From positions 1 to 64,000 of the forward strand of contig JAEPLS010000003.1 in NCBI GenBank assembly GCA_017644325.1: 64,000 nucleotides of DNA, read 5' to 3'. Position numbers and translations under genes: made by a program. Below are positions 17,540-26,711 of this stretch, piece by piece. The DNA comes from Prochlorococcus marinus CUG1438 (GTDB lineage Bacteria > Cyanobacteriota > Cyanobacteriia > PCC-6307 > Cyanobiaceae). Within the stretch, counting starts at the first letter, position 1, and each line of letters starts with the position of its first letter. A model generated the notes under the pieces. That model was given only the letters and a program-made list of their open reading frames with translations, had not been told where the DNA came from and ran no database searches.

Positions 17540-18839
17540 ATTTCTTTATAGCATTGAAAGATTGATCAAAAGCCTCAATAGTTTTATCAATTTCTTCTTC
17601 GCTATGCGAAAGTGATGTGAAACCAGCTTCAAAGGGACTTGGGGCCAGATAAATACCCCGTTGAAGCATTTCTCTATGCAACTTGCCAAATAATTCAGCA
17701 TCGTTTGTTTTGGCTTCGTCAAAATTTCTAACCGGACCATCGCATAAGAAAAACCCAAACATAGCACTTACATTTCCACCATTAATAGAAATTCCATTAT
17801 TCTCTGCAGACTGAATTATCCCTTCAATTAATCTTGAGGTTGTTGCCTCTAGTTTCTCGTAGGTTCCTTCTTGCTTAAGTAGTTCAAGAGTTTTTATTCC
17901 AGCAGTCATTGCGAGTGGGTTACCGCTCAAAGTTCCTGCCTGATAGACAGGTCCGGAAGGGGCTACCATTGACATTATTTCTTTTTTGCCTCCATAAGCT
18001 CCAACAGGCAATCCTCCACCAATAACTTTTCCAAGTGTGGTTAAATCAGGAGTAACTCCAAATTTTTCTTGAGCTCCTCCATAACTTATTCTGAAACCAG
18101 TCATTACTTCATCAAAAACTAATAAAGATCCATTTTCAGTTGTTAATTCTCTTAAGCCTTCTAAGAATCCAGGCTCAGGTTTAATAAATCCAGCATTCCC
18201 AACAATGGGCTCAAGAATCACCCCTGAAATGGCATCAGGATTTTCAGAAAATAATTTTTTTACTGCTTCAAGATCATTGTAAGGAGCAGTAAGTGTATTG
18301 GCAGTTGTAGTTCGGGGAACACCTGGAGAGTCTGGTAATCCTAAAGTGGCTACCCCCGACCCTGCTTTTACCAAAAACATATCAGCATGGCCGTGATAAC
18401 ATCCGTCAAATTTAATAACTTTATCTCTTCCAGTAAATGCTCTCATCAGCCTTAATACAGCCATACAGGCTTCAGTTCCACTATTAACAAATCTAACCAT
18501 TTCTACAGATGGAACAGCATCTATTACCATCTCAGCAAGTTTATTCTCTAAAACGCATGGAGCTCCAAAACTGGTGCCTTTCTCAATAGCTTCTTGCAAT
18601 GCTGTTGTAACTTCAGGGTGGGCGTGGCCACATATAGCAGGTCCCCAACTGCCTATGTAGTCAATATATCTATTTCCATCAATATCCCAAGCAAAGGGAC
18701 CTTTGACTCTATCAAAAACAATTGGTTGACCACCAACAGACTTGAAGGCTCTTACTGGAGAACTCACTCCTCCGGGCATTAATTCTTGGGCAGCGGAGAA
18801 AATTTCTTCAGATTTGGTGCAATTTAATATATCAGTCAC
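17538..18839 (-). CDS. hemL: Glutamate-1-semialdehyde 2,1-aminomutase
   Basis: HemL makes 5-aminolevulinate, the first committed tetrapyrrole precursor, from glutamate-1-semialdehyde. The 433-residue PLP enzyme shows [13 protein letters not shown] at the N-terminus, [14 protein letters not shown], the pyridoxal-binding segment [19 protein letters not shown] with its lysine, and [13 protein letters not shown]. Length is normal. It feeds hemC, hemH and the cobalamin genes seen in this window. A plausible promoter lies about 45 bases upstream. Confidence 0.97.
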   Translation of the reverse strand: MTDILNCTKSEEIFSAAQELMPGGVSSPVRAFKSVGGQPIVFDRVKGPFAWDIDGNRYIDYIGSWGPAICGHAHPEVTTALQEAIEKGTSFGAPCVLENKLAEMVIDAVPSVEMVRFVNSGTEACMAVLRLMRAFTGRDKVIKFDGCYHGHADMFLVKAGSGVATLGLPDSPGVPRTTTANTLTAPYNDLEAVKKLFSENPDAISGVILEPIVGNAGFIKPEPGFLEGLRELTTENGSLLVFDEVMTGFRISYGGAQEKFGVTPDLTTLGKVIGGGLPVGAYGGKKEIMSMVAPSGPVYQAGTLSGNPLAMTAGIKTLELLKQEGTYEKLEATTSRLIEGIIQSAENNGISINGGNVSAMFGFFLCDGPVRNFDEAKTNDAELFGKLHREMLQRGIYLAPSPFEAGFTSLSHSEEEIDKTIEAFDQSFNAIKK

Positions 18840-18885
18840 AATTTAATAAACAAAAAAAGCTTTGAGAAAAATTTTGGCATGTCTT

Positions 18886-18914
18886 AACTTAGAAATAAGT
18901 AAAAATTTTGTCAA
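18886..18914 (-). promoter_or_regulatory. Candidate hemL promoter
   Basis: On the minus strand a perfect -35 hexamer TTGACA (18914-18909) is followed after 17 bases by TAAGTT (18891-18886), which fits the loose TAnnnT -10 pattern of cyanobacterial sigma-70 promoters. A start about 7 bases later would leave a leader of roughly 40 bases before the hemL ATG. The rest of the 230-base hemL-xth spacer shows nothing else I can support. Confidence 0.4.
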
Positions 18915-19069
18915 TCAGATTGAAATTCTACATTATGATATTTTTATTGCGATATTCTAGATTGTAAATTATTAATTTTTAAGAAATTATCAAATATATC
19001 AATATTTATCAATATAATCCTTTGGATATAAGCCTTTTCAGGATTTTTAAAGCAATCTATTTGTTTTAT

Positions 19070-19915
19070 TTATATTTCGAAAAAATTATCATCTTCCTCA
19101 AAAAAATCTTCATTTATGTCGTTTAAGTTAATATCTATCATTACTGGAGCATGATCGCTAGGGCGTAAATTTGATCTGGGAGAGCTGTCTATCACGCAAC
19201 TTTTAAGTTTTGATGAAAGTTCTTTACTGATGTAGATATGATCTATTCTCCAACCTTTATTTAATTCATATGCATTATTACGGTAATCCCACCAACTCCA
19301 ATGTCCAGTGTTTTTTTCGAAAATCCTAAAAGAATCTATTAATCTTCCTTTGAGAACATTATCTAGTGCATCCCTCTCTATCTTAGATGCCATAATTCCT
19401 CCTTCATACTTCTTTGGATCATGAATGTCTGAGTTAGACGGAGCAATATTAAAATCACCCATCAGACAAATTAATTGTCCCGTATTTTCTTGCTCATCCA
19501 AGAACGAAGCCAAGTACTTTAACCAATTAATTTTATATTTGAACTTATCAGAGTCTAGTGAAGATCCGTTAGGTACATAGACATTTATGATCTTAGTACC
19601 ATCAATATCGGCAGAAATTAATCTTTTTTGATCTTGGAAAATGTCGATGTTTTGATCAGAGTCCGTATAACCGTAGAATCCTTTTTTAACATTTTCGGCT
19701 TTTGTTTTAGAAATAATAGCAACACCATTGTATGACTTTTGTCCGTACACCTCCACTGAATATCCTAATTTTTCGAAAGGTTCAAATGGGAAACTCTCAT
19801 CTATCACTTTTGTTTCCTGTAAACAAAGTATATCGGGATCGACTTGATTCATCCAATTTATAATTTGTGTAAGTCTGGTTCTTATAGAGTTAACATTCCA
19901 AGTTGCTATTAACAA
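19070..19915 (-). CDS. xth: Exodeoxyribonuclease III / AP endonuclease
   Basis: Xth cuts DNA at abasic sites and degrades one strand from 3' ends during base-excision repair. The 281-residue product has the exonuclease-endonuclease-phosphatase fold with IATWNVNSIRTRL, DILCLQETKV (catalytic Glu), MGDFNIAPSNSDIHDP (Asp/Asn pair) and the closing RPSDHAPVMIDI (catalytic Asp-His). The acidic tail DFFEEDDNFFEI after the domain is extra. It stands alone; the next gene upstream is divergent. Confidence 0.95.
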   Translation of the reverse strand: MLIATWNVNSIRTRLTQIINWMNQVDPDILCLQETKVIDESFPFEPFEKLGYSVEVYGQKSYNGVAIISKTKAENVKKGFYGYTDSDQNIDIFQDQKRLISADIDGTKIINVYVPNGSSLDSDKFKYKINWLKYLASFLDEQENTGQLICLMGDFNIAPSNSDIHDPKKYEGGIMASKIERDALDNVLKGRLIDSFRIFEKNTGHWSWWDYRNNAYELNKGWRIDHIYISKELSSKLKSCVIDSSPRSNLRPSDHAPVMIDINLNDINEDFFEEDDNFFEI

Positions 19916-19986
19916 ATTTCTACCAAATTATGTAAAATTAAATTAGCAGATATTTATGGCGTTAAAGAATTTTGAAATTAAATAAA

Positions 19987-20268
19987 ATGAAAAATTTTTG
20001 CAAAAGCCTACCTAAGTCAATAACTTTAGTAATTATTTTTATTTTCTTAACTTCCTTAAAAGGTTATTCCTTAAATGCTGAATATATTTTTGAAGAATTA
20101 GAAATTGATACCTCAACTAAAAGTGAAGAGGACAAGTCAGCCATTCCAACTAATCCATTTGAGCTTGTTGAAATGATCAGAAGACATAATAGTTTGAATG
20201 ATGCTACTAAACCATCTGATGCTATTGACGATGCGTTAAAGTCCTTTAATAGTTTGGAGGAACAATAA
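19987..20268 (+). CDS. Short exported protein, unknown
   Basis: A 93-residue product from the ATG at 19987; a TTG five codons upstream (19972) is possible but less likely. It starts with a basic segment and a hydrophobic stretch (SITLVIIFIFLTSLKGYS), a likely signal peptide or anchor, followed by an acidic, Ser/Glu-rich body with DDALKSFNSLEEQ at the end. No known domain. It lies 40 bases before another unknown gene on the same strand. It looks like a Prochlorococcus-lineage protein. Confidence 0.6.
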   Translation: MKNFCKSLPKSITLVIIFIFLTSLKGYSLNAEYIFEELEIDTSTKSEEDKSAIPTNPFELVEMIRRHNSLNDATKPSDAIDDALKSFNSLEEQ

Positions 20269-20307
20269 GAAATTTAATACTTTAAATTCTAATTTCAAAT
20301 TTTTAAT

Positions 20308-20907
20308 ATGTTAAAAAACCCCATCCCAAAAGTTACTAATCAATTGCAGTACAGAGCGATCGGCATTATTAATGGTAAATTTTCTCCCCATGACGACAAG
20401 AAGTTAAATAGAGGTTTTTTAATTGACAACAAAGGCGAAAAAATTGAAACAGTAGTACTAGGTAAAACATTATCACTTTTAAAAAAGCATATTGATTTGA
20501 AGAAAAGTTATTTTTGGGTTGTTTATCCAAAAAATAAAAATACTCAAAACTTACATTTACAGGTTGCAGGTATCTGGGATCCTTACAAACTGAATGATTT
20601 TCCAACTGATTCTTCAAAAACTAACTTCCCTAAATTATTAGAAGAATTAGATTTAAAAGATAATTATTTTTCTGTTAGAGGAGAATTGGTTTTTGTTAAT
20701 ACTAAAAAAAAAGAAATTGTTATAAAGATTTGTTCTGCCTCAAATTTGAAAAATTTAAAAAATAAAAATTTCAAATTAGTCATTAAAGGTGAGCTTTCTC
20801 TTGAACTTCTTAATAGTTTTGTAAATTTAGATATCAATAGAGACGGAAATTCTTTGAAATTAATAAGGTATGAAGTCATTAAAAAAGATCTTTCTAAAAA
20901 GATCTAG
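20308..20907 (+). CDS. Conserved-looking cyanobacterial protein, unknown function
   Basis: A 199-residue soluble protein, basic, with no signal peptide. The N-terminal third (LQYRAIGIINGKFSPHDDKK, GFLIDNKGEKI, VVLGKTLSLLKKHI) and the following KSYFWVVYPKNKN look like a beta-rich domain; later FSVRGELVFVNTKKKEIVIKI reads like an OB-fold strand pattern. I recognise the general type as a marine picocyanobacterial hypothetical but can assign no function. It stands 39 bases after the small exported protein and 52 bases before larC. Confidence 0.65.
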   Translation: MLKNPIPKVTNQLQYRAIGIINGKFSPHDDKKLNRGFLIDNKGEKIETVVLGKTLSLLKKHIDLKKSYFWVVYPKNKNTQNLHLQVAGIWDPYKLNDFPTDSSKTNFPKLLEELDLKDNYFSVRGELVFVNTKKKEIVIKICSASNLKNLKNKNFKLVIKGELSLELLNSFVNLDINRDGNSLKLIRYEVIKKDLSKKI

Positions 20908-20959
20908 AATGAAAGGTTGATTTTTATCGCAATTTTACTAATCAAGAAATTTTAGATTT

Positions 20960-22186
20960 ATGAATGATCTTTTAATTGAATGTTCGCCAGGCATTTCTGG
21001 AGATATGTTGCTAGGAGCTTTTTATGATTTAGGGGTGCCTAAAGAAGTTATTGAACAACCGCTTATTGATCTTGGATTTAAGGATCTCTATCATCTAAAG
21101 TTTATAGAATCAAAAAGTTGTTCAATTCGAGGCATCAAGGCAAAGGTTGAGAATATTGAACGTAATCCTACTAAAAGAGATTGGAGAAGTATTAAAGAAT
21201 TTATTTTAAATGGGAACTTAAATGAGAATTTAAAGCAATTAATTTATGAAGTATTTGAATCGTTAGCAATTGCCGAGGGAAAAGTTCATGGCATCAAATC
21301 TGAGGATGTTCATTTTCATGAAATTGGAGCTCTAGATTCACTAGTGGATATCATAGGAGTATGTGCTGCATTGAATTACTTAAACCCAAAGAAGGTTTAT
21401 TGTAATGAACCAATGTTGGGGAAAGGTTTTGTACAAACTGAACATGGAAAATTATCAGTACCTCCCCCTGCTGTAATAGAGCTAATTAGCCAAAAGAACA
21501 TAAAGGTTTTATCAAGTTTTGACTCGATAGAGGGCGAATTATCTACACCAACAGGAATTGCTTTACTTTCTAATTTAGTCGACCATTCGCACCCCCCTTC
21601 AAGATATTCAATTAATTCTTATGGAGTAGGCATTGGTAACCTAAAATTTCCATTCCCTAATTTGGTAAGAGTTTGTAAAATTACATCATTTGGGAACTCT
21701 TCTATTAATCAACAAACCAATCCAAAATGTGAAGAGATATCTATTCAAGAAGCATGGATTGACGACCAATCCCCTGAAGATATATCTAATTTTGTAGAGA
21801 AATTGAGAATTGAGGGGGCTCACGATGTTTCTTATCAATCTATAAATATGAAAAAAAATAGAATTGGGTTTTATATTCAAGCAATCTTACCAATAGAGAA
21901 AAAAGAATTTTTTAGGCGATTATGGTTTGATTATTCCAAGACTATTGGAGTTCGCGAGAGAATCCAATCGAGGTGGATTTTACTAAGAAGGAGAGGAGAA
22001 TGTTTGACGACTTTTGGCAATATAAAAGTTAAACAGATTTTGAAGCCTGATGGATCGATAACTATGAAACCAGAAAACGATGAAGTTTTGAGATTGAAAA
22101 TTGAGCATAAAATATCAACTGACGAAATAAGAAAAATAATAAAAGACTCAAGTAAAGAATTTAAGGCATTTGAAAACTGGAAATGA
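20960..22186 (+). CDS. larC: LarC family nickel-insertion protein
   Basis: In Lactobacillus, LarC inserts nickel into the pyridinium pincer cofactor of lactate racemase, using CTP. The 408-residue product has the family start (IECSPGISGDMLLGAFYDLG), the metal-site region DVHFHEIGALDSLVDIIG near residues 112-129, EGELSTPTGIALL, and the C-terminal ferredoxin-like part. Many bacteria, including cyanobacteria, carry LarC-like proteins without evident lactate racemase, so the client here is open. The next gene overlaps its stop by 4 bases (ATGA), indicating translational coupling. Confidence 0.88.
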   Translation: MNDLLIECSPGISGDMLLGAFYDLGVPKEVIEQPLIDLGFKDLYHLKFIESKSCSIRGIKAKVENIERNPTKRDWRSIKEFILNGNLNENLKQLIYEVFESLAIAEGKVHGIKSEDVHFHEIGALDSLVDIIGVCAALNYLNPKKVYCNEPMLGKGFVQTEHGKLSVPPPAVIELISQKNIKVLSSFDSIEGELSTPTGIALLSNLVDHSHPPSRYSINSYGVGIGNLKFPFPNLVRVCKITSFGNSSINQQTNPKCEEISIQEAWIDDQSPEDISNFVEKLRIEGAHDVSYQSINMKKNRIGFYIQAILPIEKKEFFRRLWFDYSKTIGVRERIQSRWILLRRRGECLTTFGNIKVKQILKPDGSITMKPENDEVLRLKIEHKISTDEIRKIIKDSSKEFKAFENWK

Positions 22187-23139
22187 GATTTAATATATCT
22201 AGTCAATCCTATTGGAAATTGCTTAAAAAAATTAATTTTGGTGCTTTGAAGAGTCTTTTCTTTATTTCAAGCTTGTTTTATTTTTGCGTCTATTTTTTTT
22301 ATAATTTTGATCAAATTTCTTTCGATATCAGTTTTAAAAAAAATGGAATTAATTTATTTTTATCTTTTTTATTTTGTGTTTTAAGTATTTATCTTAACGC
22401 CTATGCTTGGGAATATATAGTTAAGTGGTTTGGTAAAGACTATAAAAGTAATAATCTAGTTTCCTTTTATGTTTTAACTAATATTCTTAAATATGTGCCG
22501 GGAGGGATTTGGCATTTCGTTGAAAGATTTAACTTTATAAAAAAAATAAGTAATCCACAGATTGCTTTGTATTCGACACTCATAGAACCTTACTTTATGT
22601 TGAGTGGATCTTTTCTTTTGGCATCGCTGGGAGTGATTTTTTCACCATTTTTCTTTTTTTTAATTTTGCCCTTAGTATTTTTAAATAGGAAATTAATTTA
22701 TCTTGTATTAAAAAGATTAGGTTCTCTTAAAGGTAAAGTATTCGACGTTTTGAGACTTGCAAATTCAAAAGAACAATTTGAAAAGAAAATAAATATAATA
22801 TCTTTTTTCCCTACAAAAGCGTTATTACTTGAAATTGGGTTTGTTTTATCTAAATTTACTGGATTTTATATTTGCCTTAATATTTTTTATACAAATAATA
22901 CATTAAACATCATATTTCTTTTAGTAATCTTCTCTTTGTCATGGTCTTTAGGTTTGATAGTACCTACAGCTCCAGGAGGAGTTGGAGTTTTTGAAAGCTC
23001 CCTGCTTTTTTTTATTGGCAGAAATATTCCTCAAGATATAATTGTGGTTATTTTAATCTATTTTAGGGTTATATCTACATCGGCAGATTTGTTGTTAAGC
23101 TTTCCTTTTTTAGTTAAGAAACTTTTTCAAAAAATTTAG
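22183..23139 (+). CDS. YbhN/UPF0104-type integral membrane protein
   Basis: A 318-residue protein with about eight hydrophobic helices, similar in pattern to the lysylphosphatidylglycerol synthase transmembrane (flippase) family: YVPGGIWHFVERF in the middle and LGLIVPTAPGGVGVFESSLLFF near the end, where the PGGVGVFE sequence is typical. The catalytic synthase domain is absent, so it resembles stand-alone YbhN proteins that are thought to move lipids. Its ATG overlaps the larC TGA. It converges on futB with a 4-base overlap. Confidence 0.78.
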   Translation: MRFNISSQSYWKLLKKINFGALKSLFFISSLFYFCVYFFYNFDQISFDISFKKNGINLFLSFLFCVLSIYLNAYAWEYIVKWFGKDYKSNNLVSFYVLTNILKYVPGGIWHFVERFNFIKKISNPQIALYSTLIEPYFMLSGSFLLASLGVIFSPFFFFLILPLVFLNRKLIYLVLKRLGSLKGKVFDVLRLANSKEQFEKKINIISFFPTKALLLEIGFVLSKFTGFYICLNIFYTNNTLNIIFLLVIFSLSWSLGLIVPTAPGGVGVFESSLLFFIGRNIPQDIIVVILIYFRVISTSADLLLSFPFLVKKLFQKI

Positions 23140-24674
23140 TTTTTTTTCTCTAAACTTGGTATCAGTGTTATTGATGCAATAAAGCCTAAAGTCATGACAA
23201 GAATTGCTGGTAATATTGCTTCGACTATTCTTTCATCCCCAGCATATTGATATATTCTCACAGCTAATGTATCGAAATCGAATGGTCTTAAAATAAATGT
23301 TATGGGTAATTCTTTTATGGTATCTACAAAAACTAAAAGTGATCCCACGAATATTGGTCCCTGGAGTAGAGGTAGGTGAATTCTTTTTATGATTCCTAGC
23401 CAATTTTCTCCTAGTCCAAGTGCGGCTTCATCAAGACTAGGAGAAATTCTCTCAAGACTTGAATCAATAGAACCCTTAGAAATTGTTAAAAAACGGACAA
23501 TATAACCCCAAATTAGTAAGCAAATAGCGATTAAATTGAATTTTGAAGAAGAAATACTTATCAAAGATAAAGCTAATACTGTACCTGGGATTGCGTAACC
23601 GATCCCTGCAAGGTTTGTTATTAGTTCTATTAAAAAACTTTTATTTGGACGTTTTGCTAAGGAAATTATTAAGGAGAATAACATTGTTATTACTGCAGTA
23701 AAAAGTCCCAGACTAATAGTCCTTAAGGATAGGGTAACTATTTCTATAGACAACCCTTTTTGAATTTGATCGATATTTAGCAGAACCCAAAAACACGGAA
23801 TTCCAAAAGAGAAAATTGGAGGAAATAAGGATATGGTTATTGCCAAAAAAGCCCTAGTTCTTTTTAACTCCCATCCTTGAGAATCTTGTGACGCGGGATT
23901 TTCGCTCCACCTCTTTGATTTTCTTCTTGAGAATTTTTCGAAAATAATTAAAGTGAAAATTATTATTAGGGCTACCAAAGATAATCCAGTAGCACTTTTT
24001 GGATTGCCTTCGATTATCCAATTCTCGGTGATGCCTGTAGAAATACTAGGAATATTTAATAATGCAAAAGTCCCGAGCTCATTCATTACTTCCATACACA
24101 TTAAACTTATTCCTGTTATGAGTGATGGAAACGCCATTGGTAAAGCGATTTTAAAGAAGCTCCTCCATGGCCCAACTCCTAATCCCCTACTAACATTGAT
24201 TTGATTTACTCCAAATTTATTAAAACTTTCGTTAGCAAGAATGAATACATATGGATAAGTAGAAATCGAAAGTATTAAAACTCCCCACCATAACCCAGTT
24301 ACTTGATACCCAAAAATACTTCCTAAATCCTGTAGAACAGCTGTTATTAGATATGCTGGGGCAGCTAGTGGAACAAGCTGACATATACGAATAACTCTTC
24401 TGAACTTGAAATCGCAATTTGAAAGTAACCATCCATTCAAGGTTCCTAAGCCTCCACCAAATAAACTTGTGAGAGCTAAAACTTTTAAAGTACCAAATAC
24501 CTCTTCTCCTCCTGCAATACCTAATGATAAATTCCCACTAATTATGAAAACAATCCCTTCTAAAAGAAAATTGGATATTGGAATAATTACTAAGAGTGCA
24601 ACAAAAAACGAAATGATATATAGAATTTTTAATTCTGATACTGCTTTTTTAAATCCTGTAATAAGTATTTTCAA
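23136..24674 (-). CDS. futB: Iron(III) ABC transporter permease, FutB type
   Basis: A 512-residue permease of two fused halves, each with about six helices and an EAA loop: EVMNELGTFALLNIPSISTG in the first half and DTIKELPITFILRPFDFDTLA in the second. This duplication is typical of Fe3+ permeases (SfuB/FutB). In Prochlorococcus the FutA-FutB-FutC system is the main iron uptake route; the binding protein and ATPase are not in this window, as is usual for this lineage where the genes are scattered. The adjacent G3E GTPase also concerns metals. Confidence 0.9.
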   Translation of the reverse strand: MKILITGFKKAVSELKILYIISFFVALLVIIPISNFLLEGIVFIISGNLSLGIAGGEEVFGTLKVLALTSLFGGGLGTLNGWLLSNCDFKFRRVIRICQLVPLAAPAYLITAVLQDLGSIFGYQVTGLWWGVLILSISTYPYVFILANESFNKFGVNQINVSRGLGVGPWRSFFKIALPMAFPSLITGISLMCMEVMNELGTFALLNIPSISTGITENWIIEGNPKSATGLSLVALIIIFTLIIFEKFSRRKSKRWSENPASQDSQGWELKRTRAFLAITISLFPPIFSFGIPCFWVLLNIDQIQKGLSIEIVTLSLRTISLGLFTAVITMLFSLIISLAKRPNKSFLIELITNLAGIGYAIPGTVLALSLISISSSKFNLIAICLLIWGYIVRFLTISKGSIDSSLERISPSLDEAALGLGENWLGIIKRIHLPLLQGPIFVGSLLVFVDTIKELPITFILRPFDFDTLAVRIYQYAGDERIVEAILPAILVMTLGFIASITLIPSLEKKN

Positions 24675-24700
24675 AAATTAATTAAATCCTGCTAAGTAAT

Positions 24701-25789
24701 CTATTTTGAATTAAATCTACATGATGAAAGTTGATTTTTAATAGTTTGATGATCTAAGTTTTTACCAATTAAAACTATCTTGTTTGATTTATCTTTTGTC
24801 CATTCTTCATCATCAAGAGAGAACCGTTTCCCAGATAAGTGAAAAATGTGTTTTCTATCACTTTCCATAAACCATAATATCCCTTTTGCTCTAAATACAT
24901 TTTGTGATAATTGATTATCTAAAAAATATTGAAACTTCCTTAAGGAAAATGGTTCAAATGTCTCATAAGAAACTGATGTAAATCCTTCGATATTATTGCT
25001 CAAATCATGTGAATGGGAGGAGTGATCATGTGAATGGGACGAGTGATCATGTGAATGGGACGAGTGATCATGTGAATGAGACGAGTGATCATGTGAATGG
25101 GAGGAGTGATCATGTGAATGGGAAGCATGTTCTTTTTGATTTCCTACTATCTTTTCTTTACCCCTCTCGAATTGGAAAGTATCTGTCTCAAATAAACCTA
25201 CGCTTAGTATTGTTTGAAGTGCAACCTCACTATTTGTTGATCTCAAGATCCTTGGTTCTTTTTTTATGTTGCTTATGAACTTTTCTATTTTCTTTAATTG
25301 TTCTTCATTTGCCAAATCAGATTTATTAAGAAGAATGATATCTCCATATAAAATTTGAGAATAGGCGACACTAGTATTATTAATTTCAAAATCAAAATTT
25401 TCTCCATCAACAACAGTGATGATCGAATCTAATCTTAATTTTTCTCTAAGATCACCAGCCGCAAAAGTCATGGCTACTGGTAATGGATCAGCTAGCCCAG
25501 TTGTCTCAACAATTAAATAGTCTATGTTTTCAGCTTTTTCTAAAACTTTGGATACTGTACTTATTAATTCGTCATTGATTGAGCAACATATACATCCATT
25601 ATTTAATTCGATCATATCTTCTGAACCCTTTATTATTAAGTCATTATCTATGCCGATCTCTCCAAATTCATTAACTAAAACAGCTGTTTTAATACCGACT
25701 TGATTTTTTAAAATATGATTAAGGAGTGTGGTTTTCCCAGAACCTAAGAATCCACTAATAATCGTAACTGGCAACAAATTTTTAGACAT
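24701..25789 (-). CDS. G3E family GTPase (CobW/COG0523) with His-rich repeat
   Basis: A 362-residue metallochaperone-type GTPase. The Walker A GFLGSGKTT (13-21), the metal-binding CxCC motif in NGCICCS (64-70), ETTGLADP (Walker B region, 95-102) and NKSD (155-158) are all present. Residues 223-264 are six tandem copies of a seven-residue His/Asp/Ser unit (SHSHDHS, last copy SHSHDLS), followed by a CobW C-terminal domain. COG0523 proteins deliver zinc or other metals to enzymes; the His run would store or capture metal. It is next to futB, 26 bases apart, on the same strand. Confidence 0.9.
   Translation of the reverse strand: MSKNLLPVTIISGFLGSGKTTLLNHILKNQVGIKTAVLVNEFGEIGIDNDLIIKGSEDMIELNNGCICCSINDELISTVSKVLEKAENIDYLIVETTGLADPLPVAMTFAAGDLREKLRLDSIITVVDGENFDFEINNTSVAYSQILYGDIILLNKSDLANEEQLKKIEKFISNIKKEPRILRSTNSEVALQTILSVGLFETDTFQFERGKEKIVGNQKEHASHSHDHSSHSHDHSSHSHDHSSHSHDHSSHSHDHSSHSHDLSNNIEGFTSVSYETFEPFSLRKFQYFLDNQLSQNVFRAKGILWFMESDRKHIFHLSGKRFSLDDEEWTKDKSNKIVLIGKNLDHQTIKNQLSSCRFNSK
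24998..25123 (-). repeat. 21-base tandem repeat, six copies, coding the His-rich region
   Basis: Six consecutive 21-base units encode the seven-residue SHSHDHS repeat of the G3E GTPase. The copies differ at only a few positions, mostly GGGACG versus GGGAGG and one GAGACG, so the array is recent or kept uniform. Arrays like this change length by slippage. The opposite strand is also open across the array, but that is a by-product of the repeat. Confidence 0.9.
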
Positions 25790-25820
25790 ATCAAGTAGTT
25801 AAATGAAAAAGTTTATAATT

Positions 25821-26111
25821 TTATTTATCGAAAATTTTGTTAATTTCTGAAGCTAATGTTTGATCCAAATTTGTAATGCCCCCCAAATCATGTGTATTTA
25901 ATCTAATTACTACTCTTGAATAAACATTTTCCCAATTAGGGTGATGATTATGTTTTTCACAGATTAAAGCTACCTTTGTCATAAATGAGAATGCTTCAAT
26001 AAAATTAGCGAAGTTAAATTCTCTTTGGATTTGTTCAGATTTAATTTCCCAGTAAGGTATTTTTACAACTAATTCCTTCAATTCTTCATCTTGTAAAAGG
26101 TAAGGTTCCAT
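25821..26111 (-). CDS. phhB: Pterin-4a-carbinolamine dehydratase
   Basis: A 96-residue protein of the PCD/DCoH family. It shows the alpha-beta pattern with WEIKSEQIQREFNFANFIEAF, the catalytic EKHNHHPNWEN (the family's [E/K]-x-x-x-HHP motif at about 53-62) and the closing THDLGGITNLD. In bacteria it recycles the pterin carbinolamine, and in some lineages it has been proposed to act in molybdopterin or folate metabolism. Length is normal. It lies 31 bases upstream of the G3E gene on the same strand. Confidence 0.93.
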   Translation of the reverse strand: MEPYLLQDEELKELVVKIPYWEIKSEQIQREFNFANFIEAFSFMTKVALICEKHNHHPNWENVYSRVVIRLNTHDLGGITNLDQTLASEINKIFDK

Positions 26112-26148
26112 TCAATAACTAATCTAACTTCTTTACATTATAAATATT

Positions 26149-26604
26149 TTACTTTTTTTCACCAATTATATGAACGTTTATAATTCTTTCCTTTTGATCA
26201 AATCTATGTTCCCATAAATAAACTGCCTGCCATGTACCAAGCATGATTTTACCGTCTTGAAAACTTAGAGATAAACAAGTGTTTGTTAGGGATGTTTTAA
26301 TATGTGCTGGCATATCATCAGCCCCCTCTTGATAATGTTTATAGGATATTTCTTCTCTATTTTTTGATAAGGATAAATAGGACTCATATGGAACTATTGA
26401 TTGCATATATTTTTTTAGGTCTCTTAGAACATTTGGATCTGCGTTTTCATTAATAGTTAAGCTGCAACTGGTATGAAGTGAAGTTAAATTGAAAATTCCG
26501 GAATGAAAATTATTCTTTTTAATGAATAAATTTATATCTTGTGTTATGTCAACAAAACCCTCACCATTGGTTAAAAATTTTAATTCTGAGAATATTTGTT
26601 CCAT
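26149..26604 (-). CDS. yjbQ: YjbQ/UPF0047 family protein
   Basis: A small alpha-beta protein of the UPF0047 family. Characteristic segments are FVDITQDINLFI, GIFNLTSLHTSCSLTINENADP (the conserved HTS..L.iNEN.DP), HIKTSLTNTCLSL and LGTWQAVYLWEHR (family G-W-Q motif). Some members show thiamin-phosphate synthase side activity; the true role is not settled. The frame is open from 26628, but the second methionine (26604) fits the family start better, giving 151 residues. Confidence 0.9.
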   Translation of the reverse strand: MEQIFSELKFLTNGEGFVDITQDINLFIKKNNFHSGIFNLTSLHTSCSLTINENADPNVLRDLKKYMQSIVPYESYLSLSKNREEISYKHYQEGADDMPAHIKTSLTNTCLSLSFQDGKIMLGTWQAVYLWEHRFDQKERIINVHIIGEKK

Positions 26605-26711
26605 AATAGTCAAAGCTTTATTAATCAATATCCTATTACGTATAAAAGATATATGTTTTATTCAAACATCAAAATTTTTATCTTAAAATAGATCTAATTA
26701 AATTTAGATTT

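Noticed and set aside
25009-25278. Open frame on the plus strand across the His-rich array
   Set aside because: It is only the complement of the 21-base repeats of the G3E GTPase; no ribosome-binding site and no independent support.
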